Positions 33,736 to 37,565 of a DNA stretch of 37,565 nucleotides are shown here, in pieces. The position numbers were made by a program, and so were the translations under genes. The DNA comes from Sphingomonadaceae bacterium (GTDB lineage: Bacteria > Pseudomonadota > Alphaproteobacteria > Sphingomonadales > Sphingomonadaceae), in assembly GCA_947453945.1 (NCBI GenBank), contig CANGJB010000027.1, forward strand, positions 1-37,565, in the 5' to 3' direction. The stretch's first letter is position 1. The number at the start of each line of letters is the position of its first letter. Under the pieces are notes generated by a model. It worked only from the letters and a program-made list of their open reading frames with translations, had not been told where the DNA came from and did not search any database.

Positions 33736-34620
33736 ATGAAAGCGCGTGTGCTGATCGCGGTGGGACTGGGTGTACCACTGGCCGTCGTAACGGCAATGGC
33801 GATCATTTTCGCGCTGGCGCTTTCCGCGCCGACTTATGTGCCTGATTATGTCGTACGGATCGCGCTGCCGGCCAGCACGGGGCAGATCGGCCTGCCGGCC
33901 GTGCAGGGCCCTGCTGATGCAAGCCGCCCGCTGGTGGTGATCGATGCCGGCCATGGCGGACATGATCCTGGTGCAAGCGGGCAGCATGGCGAGAAAGAAA
34001 AGATGACCACGCTCGCGCTCGCTTTGGCGCTGCGCGATGCGCTGCTTGCCGATGGCCGGGTGCGCGTGGCGCTGACGCGGGATGGCGACCGGTTCCTTGC
34101 GCTGGAGGAGCGCTCAGGTATTGCGCAGCGGCTGAGGGCTGATCTCTTCGTCTCGATCCATGCCGATGCCTCTGAATCGTCCGAGGCAACCGGGGCAACA
34201 ATCTACACGTTGTCGGACCGCGGATCGGATGCGGTGGCAGATGCCGTGGCAACCCGCGAAAACCGCTCCGACACGGTGAACGGCGTCGACCTGAGCGGCA
34301 AATCCGATGCAGTGACTGCGATCCTTGTCACGCTGGCGCAGCGCGAGATGCGTGAGCGCTCGAAGTCCTTCGCGTCGCTGGTCCTGCGCGAAGGGCAGGA
34401 GGCCATGCGCTTCCATACAGATCCAGAGCGTGAGGCGGCATTTGTCGTGTTGAAGTCGCTCGATCTGCCCTCTGTCCTGATCGAGGCAGGCTACATCAGC
34501 AGCCCCGATGATGCCCGGGCGCTGGGCAATCCGGCGTGGCGCAAGGGATTCGCCGAATCCGTGGCTTCGGCCATCGAGATCTACCTCGCGCGGACGACCG
34601 TGCCTTCCGCCATCCCCTGA
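33736..34620 (+). CDS. N-acetylmuramoyl-L-alanine amidase (Amidase_3)
   Basis: 294 residues, a periplasmic zinc amidase that cuts the peptide stem from peptidoglycan during division. An N-terminal membrane anchor or signal (about 5-30, LIAVGLGVPLAVVTAMAII) precedes the catalytic domain (about 65-285). Zinc and catalytic residues are in order: VVIDAGHGGHDPGA (His73), GEKEKMTT (Glu), FVSIHADAS (His) and SVLIEAGYISSPDD (catalytic Glu). There is no AMIN or LysM targeting domain, so the protein is short compared with AmiC. It lies upstream of the PBP1A gene with 69 bp between, an arrangement shared with other sphingomonads, suggesting joint cell-wall function. Confidence 0.93.
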   Translation: MKARVLIAVGLGVPLAVVTAMAIIFALALSAPTYVPDYVVRIALPASTGQIGLPAVQGPADASRPLVVIDAGHGGHDPGASGQHGEKEKMTTLALALALRDALLADGRVRVALTRDGDRFLALEERSGIAQRLRADLFVSIHADASESSEATGATIYTLSDRGSDAVADAVATRENRSDTVNGVDLSGKSDAVTAILVTLAQREMRERSKSFASLVLREGQEAMRFHTDPEREAAFVVLKSLDLPSVLIEAGYISSPDDARALGNPAWRKGFAESVASAIEIYLARTTVPSAIP

Positions 34621-34689
34621 AGCCGAGCCGATTGCGCTTGCTCTGCCCACTGGCAATCGGGCGAAAGGCCATGCTAAAGCGCCCAACAG

Positions 34690-37218
34690 ATGGCTAACGA
34701 TCCTACACGACCCGATCCTGACGGCAATTCGGTGCGCTGGCGCATCCAGCGGGAGGCAGCGGGGCTGCTGGGCCGGGCGCGGGCGGTCTGGCGCGGTCAG
34801 ATCTGGCTGCGACGTGCGGGCTATGCGCTGGCCGTGCTGGCGGTGCTCTACCTGATCCTGTGGGTGACGGTCATCCGAACGCTCCCTTCGGCTGACAAGC
34901 TGCTGACCTATCAGCCCCCGCTGCCGACGATGGTGCGCGGCAATGATGGCGAGATCGTTTCGAGCTATGCGCGCGAGCGGCGGGTGCAGCTGCGTTACGT
35001 CGATTTTCCGCAGCCGCTGATCAACGCCTTTCTGGCGGCCGAGGACAAGTCGTTCTTCAGCCACGGTGGGGTCGACTTCACCGGGCTGCTCGGCGCTGCG
35101 GTCGATTACACCGTCAAGTTTGGATCGGGCGAGCGCGCACGTGGCGGCTCAACGATTACCCAGCAGGTTGCCAAGAACATCCTGATCGGCAACGAATATT
35201 CGGTCACGCGCAAGCTCAAGGAAATGATCCTGGCGCGGCGTATCGAAAGCGTCCTCAACAAGCAGCAGATCCTCGAACTCTATCTCAACGAGATCCCGCT
35301 AGGCCGGCAGAGCTTTGGCGTGCAGGCGGCGGCGCGTGCTTATTTCGACAAGGACGTGGGCGACCTCAAACTGCATGAAGTCGCCTTCCTCGCGATCCTG
35401 CCCAAGGCGCCTGAGACGTATGGCCGGGCGAAGTTTGCCGAGAGGGCGCTGGAGCGGCGCGCCTATGTGCTCGACCAGATGGTAAGGAACGGCTGGGCGA
35501 CGTCCGCCGAGGCTGTCGAGGCCAAGGCACAGCCGCTCGGCCTCGTGCAGCGCCGCGCCGAAAACTACACAGCGGATGCGGGCTATTTCCTTGAGGAAGT
35601 GCGCCGCCAGTTGATCGACAAGTTTGGCGAGAATGCCGACAACGGACCCAACAGCGTCTACGCGGGCGGCCTGTGGGTGCGCACCTCGCTCGATACCGAA
35701 CTCCAGACTGGCGCGCAGAACGCACTGCGGTCCGGCCTCATGCGGTTCAGCGGCGGGCGCCCATGGAACGGGCCGATCGCCCGGCTCGACGTTTCGGATA
35801 ACTGGCAGACGCAGCTCATCACCAGCAACCTTTCGATCCGCTATCAGGATTGGCGGATCGGCGTGGTGCTGGAACGGCGCGGAAATGACGGGCGGATTGG
35901 CTTCTCTGATGGCAGCACAGGGCCGCTCTGGGCCATGCCGCAGGCGATGAAGGCGGGTGACGTGATCGCGGCGGCGCCTTCGGGCGGGGGCTGGGCGGTG
36001 CGCGTTGTACCGGAAGTGTCCGGCGGCATGGTGGTGGAAGATCCGCAGAGCGGCCGTGTGCTGGCGATGCAGGGCGGGTTCGATCCGCGCCTCGGCTCGT
36101 TCAACCGGGCAACGCAGGCGGTGCGCCAGCCAGGCTCCACGATCAAGCCGTTCGTCTATGCAACCGCGCTCGACAACGGAATGACGCCCGCTTCGATGGT
36201 GCTCGATGGCACGTTCTGCGTCTATCAGGGTGCGGCGCTGGGGCAGAAGTGCTTCCGCAACTTTGGCGGCGAGGGCGGTTCGGGCAGCCACACCATGCGC
36301 TGGGGCCTTGAACAATCGCGCAACCTGATGACCGTGCGCATTGCCAATGATACCGGCATGGACAAGGTGGTCAGGACGATCAAGGGCGTTGGTATCGGCG
36401 ACTATCAGCCATACCTCTCCATGGCGCTGGGCGCAGGCGATACTACCGCGGCGAAAATGGCCAACGCCTATGCCGCGCTGGCCAACCACGGCCGCCAACA
36501 CGAACAGACGTTGATCGACTACGTCCAGAACCGCGATGGCAAGGTGATCTGGAAGGCCGACATGCGCGATTGCGCCGGCTGCAACATGGCGCAGTGGGAC
36601 GGCAAACCGATGCCGCGCCCGGCGCTCACCGGCAAGCAGGTCATGGACCCGCGCACGGCCTATCAGGTGGTGCACATGCTCGAAGGCGTGGTGGTGCGCG
36701 GCACGGCGCTGACGCTGGCAGATCTCAAGCTGCCGCTGTTTGGCAAGACGGGCACGACTTCGGGGCCGACCAACGTCTGGTTCGCAGGTGGCTCGCCCGA
36801 TATCGTGGGCGTGATCTATCTCGGCTATGATCAGCCGCGCAGCCTTGGCGGCTATGCCCAGGGCGGGCGGATCGCGGCGCCGATCTTCAGGCAGTTCATC
36901 GAGGCGACCCGCAAGCGCTGGAGCGATACACCCTTCACCGTGCCTGAGGGCATTCGCATGGTGAAGATCGACAGGGTGAGTGGGCGGCAGGTGTTCGGCG
37001 GAGCGCCGCAGGACGATGTGCGTCAGGCCTCGGTGATCTGGGAAGCGTTCAAGCCCAATAGCGAGCCGACCCGCACTTTCCGGCCCGAAGACCAGACCCT
37101 TAAGGACGCGGTGCTCGAGGCGATCCGCAAGGCTCGCGCGGCCAAGGGTGAGGCGGCCGGTGAAGATGTGCCGGTGGAAGAGGGTGACTTCGTCGAGGAT
37201 AAGGGCGGGATCTATTGA
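34690..37218 (+). CDS. mrcA: Penicillin-binding protein 1A, bifunctional (class A PBP)
   Basis: 842 residues. A cytoplasmic N-tail and one membrane segment (about 44-65) precede the GT51 glycosyltransferase domain, with catalytic Glu118 in AAEDKSFFSHGGVDF and GGSTITQQVAKN. An OB-like insertion lies between the domains (about 340-440). The transpeptidase domain shows Ser483-x-x-Lys486 in RQPGSTIKPFVYAT, the SRN motif in EQSRNLMTV, and Lys686-Thr-Gly in FGKTGTTSGPTN. It polymerises lipid II glycan and cross-links the peptides. No clear ribosome-binding sequence precedes the ATG at 34690, and expression may be modest or coupled to the amidase transcript. Gene symbol by family, not by experiment. 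Confidence 0.95.
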   Translation: MANDPTRPDPDGNSVRWRIQREAAGLLGRARAVWRGQIWLRRAGYALAVLAVLYLILWVTVIRTLPSADKLLTYQPPLPTMVRGNDGEIVSSYARERRVQLRYVDFPQPLINAFLAAEDKSFFSHGGVDFTGLLGAAVDYTVKFGSGERARGGSTITQQVAKNILIGNEYSVTRKLKEMILARRIESVLNKQQILELYLNEIPLGRQSFGVQAAARAYFDKDVGDLKLHEVAFLAILPKAPETYGRAKFAERALERRAYVLDQMVRNGWATSAEAVEAKAQPLGLVQRRAENYTADAGYFLEEVRRQLIDKFGENADNGPNSVYAGGLWVRTSLDTELQTGAQNALRSGLMRFSGGRPWNGPIARLDVSDNWQTQLITSNLSIRYQDWRIGVVLERRGNDGRIGFSDGSTGPLWAMPQAMKAGDVIAAAPSGGGWAVRVVPEVSGGMVVEDPQSGRVLAMQGGFDPRLGSFNRATQAVRQPGSTIKPFVYATALDNGMTPASMVLDGTFCVYQGAALGQKCFRNFGGEGGSGSHTMRWGLEQSRNLMTVRIANDTGMDKVVRTIKGVGIGDYQPYLSMALGAGDTTAAKMANAYAALANHGRQHEQTLIDYVQNRDGKVIWKADMRDCAGCNMAQWDGKPMPRPALTGKQVMDPRTAYQVVHMLEGVVVRGTALTLADLKLPLFGKTGTTSGPTNVWFAGGSPDIVGVIYLGYDQPRSLGGYAQGGRIAAPIFRQFIEATRKRWSDTPFTVPEGIRMVKIDRVSGRQVFGGAPQDDVRQASVIWEAFKPNSEPTRTFRPEDQTLKDAVLEAIRKARAAKGEAAGEDVPVEEGDFVEDKGGIY

Positions 37219-37281
37219 GGGCCGGCAGTCTGCACCATTTGCCGGTTCCCGCTCCGCAGAGTTGCTGATAGGCTCTGCACC

Positions 37282-37565
37282 ATGATCAAGCCTGCTCTTG
37301 CCGCCGCTGCGGCTCTCGCCCTTGTCCTTCCCGGTGCCGCCAATGCGGAACTGACACAGGGCGCCGCCGCGCCCGACTTCACCACGATGGGTGCGCTTGC
37401 GGGCAAGCCGATCAAGGTGAACCTCAAGGCGCTGCTGGCGAAGGGGCCGGTGGTGCTGTATTTCTACCCCAAGGCGTTCACGCAGGGCTGCACGATGGAA
37501 GCGCATGCCTTTGCCGAGGCGACGGCGGACTTTGCCAAGGCGGGAGCCACGGTGATCGGCATGTC
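37282..37565 (+). CDS. Exported peroxiredoxin (BCP/AhpC-TSA type), 3' end cut by window
   Basis: The first 94 residues are present. A signal peptide (AAAALALVLPGAANAE) indicates export to the periplasm. The mature part starts GAAAPDFTTMGALAG, the usual N-terminal strand of peroxiredoxins, and VVLYFYPKAFTQGCTMEAHA contains the peroxidatic Cys in a T-x-x-C context (TQGC), as in BCP-type enzymes. It reduces peroxides using a thiol partner. Start at ATG 37282, 63 bp after the PBP stop. Confidence 0.88.
   Translation, partial: MIKPALAAAAALALVLPGAANAELTQGAAAPDFTTMGALAGKPIKVNLKALLAKGPVVLYFYPKAFTQGCTMEAHAFAEATADFAKAGATVIGM

Noticed and set aside
1..37565. CRISPR arrays, tRNA genes, insertion sequences, prophage
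   Set aside because: No regularly spaced repeats, no GTTCGAATC-type T-loop with cloverleaf arms, and no transposase or integrase motifs were found on either strand.

Overview
This window is GC-rich, tightly packed chromosomal DNA that looks like a sphingomonad-type alphaproteobacterium (Sphingomonadales, perhaps Novosphingobium or a close relative). That placement is inference. It rests on an XrtA (exosortase A) exopolysaccharide locus with an XrtA-EpsI fusion, an RNase E with a large acidic insertion in its S1 region, the order rne / amidase / PBP1A, the order sdhB / PaaI-like thioesterase / zapE, and a CtrA-type box. No tRNA, rRNA, CRISPR array, integrase or transposase was seen.

Layout. 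Bases 1-7702 hold the 3' part of alaS, a short 3' remnant of a DUF2490-type gene, a KefB/C-like cation:proton antiporter (minus strand), a secreted S9 peptidase and trxB. Bases 7707-23570 form the exosortase A region. On the minus strand is a GNAT - acyl carrier protein - hydrolase 2 - hydrolase 1 operon. Divergent to it, on the plus strand, are a hybrid acyl-CoA ligase/PLP decarboxylase, the outer-membrane export lipoprotein, the chain-length determinant, the tyrosine autokinase, a TIGR03016-type outer-membrane barrel, a broken ATPase joined to a broken polysaccharide deacetylase, a FemAB-like protein, a glycosyltransferase, exosortase XrtA and an amidotransferase. A CHASE2-EAL c-di-GMP phosphodiesterase gene follows, behind a CtrA-like box. 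Next come about 500 bp without a convincing protein gene but with a series of hairpins ending in a terminator (candidate structured RNA). The minus strand then carries sdhB - PaaI-like thioesterase - zapE and a lone Flp pilin. The right end has a methyltransferase and rne, which converge on a shared bidirectional terminator, a long rne leader, a cell-wall amidase, a class A penicillin-binding protein and the start of a secreted peroxiredoxin.

How the genes fit together. The export lipoprotein, chain-length protein, autokinase and barrel should form a Wzx/Wzy-like envelope export machine. The glycosyltransferase, FemAB-like protein and amidotransferase build or modify the polymer, and XrtA is the protein-sorting transpeptidase usually found with such loci. 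The acyl carrier protein, the two hydrolases and the ligase/decarboxylase belong to an accessory acyl-transfer branch of unknown product.

Most notable observation. The exosortase locus carries two deletion-like junctions, each joining the 5' part of one gene to the 3' part of its neighbour. One gives an in-frame ligase-decarboxylase hybrid (junction about 10753-10762). The other is an out-of-frame ATPase/deacetylase junction (about 17397). A third truncated remnant follows alaS. Either this lineage is eroding its exopolysaccharide locus or the assembly has lost segments; reads across the junctions would decide. The second notable item is the hairpin-rich candidate RNA at about 25980-26379.
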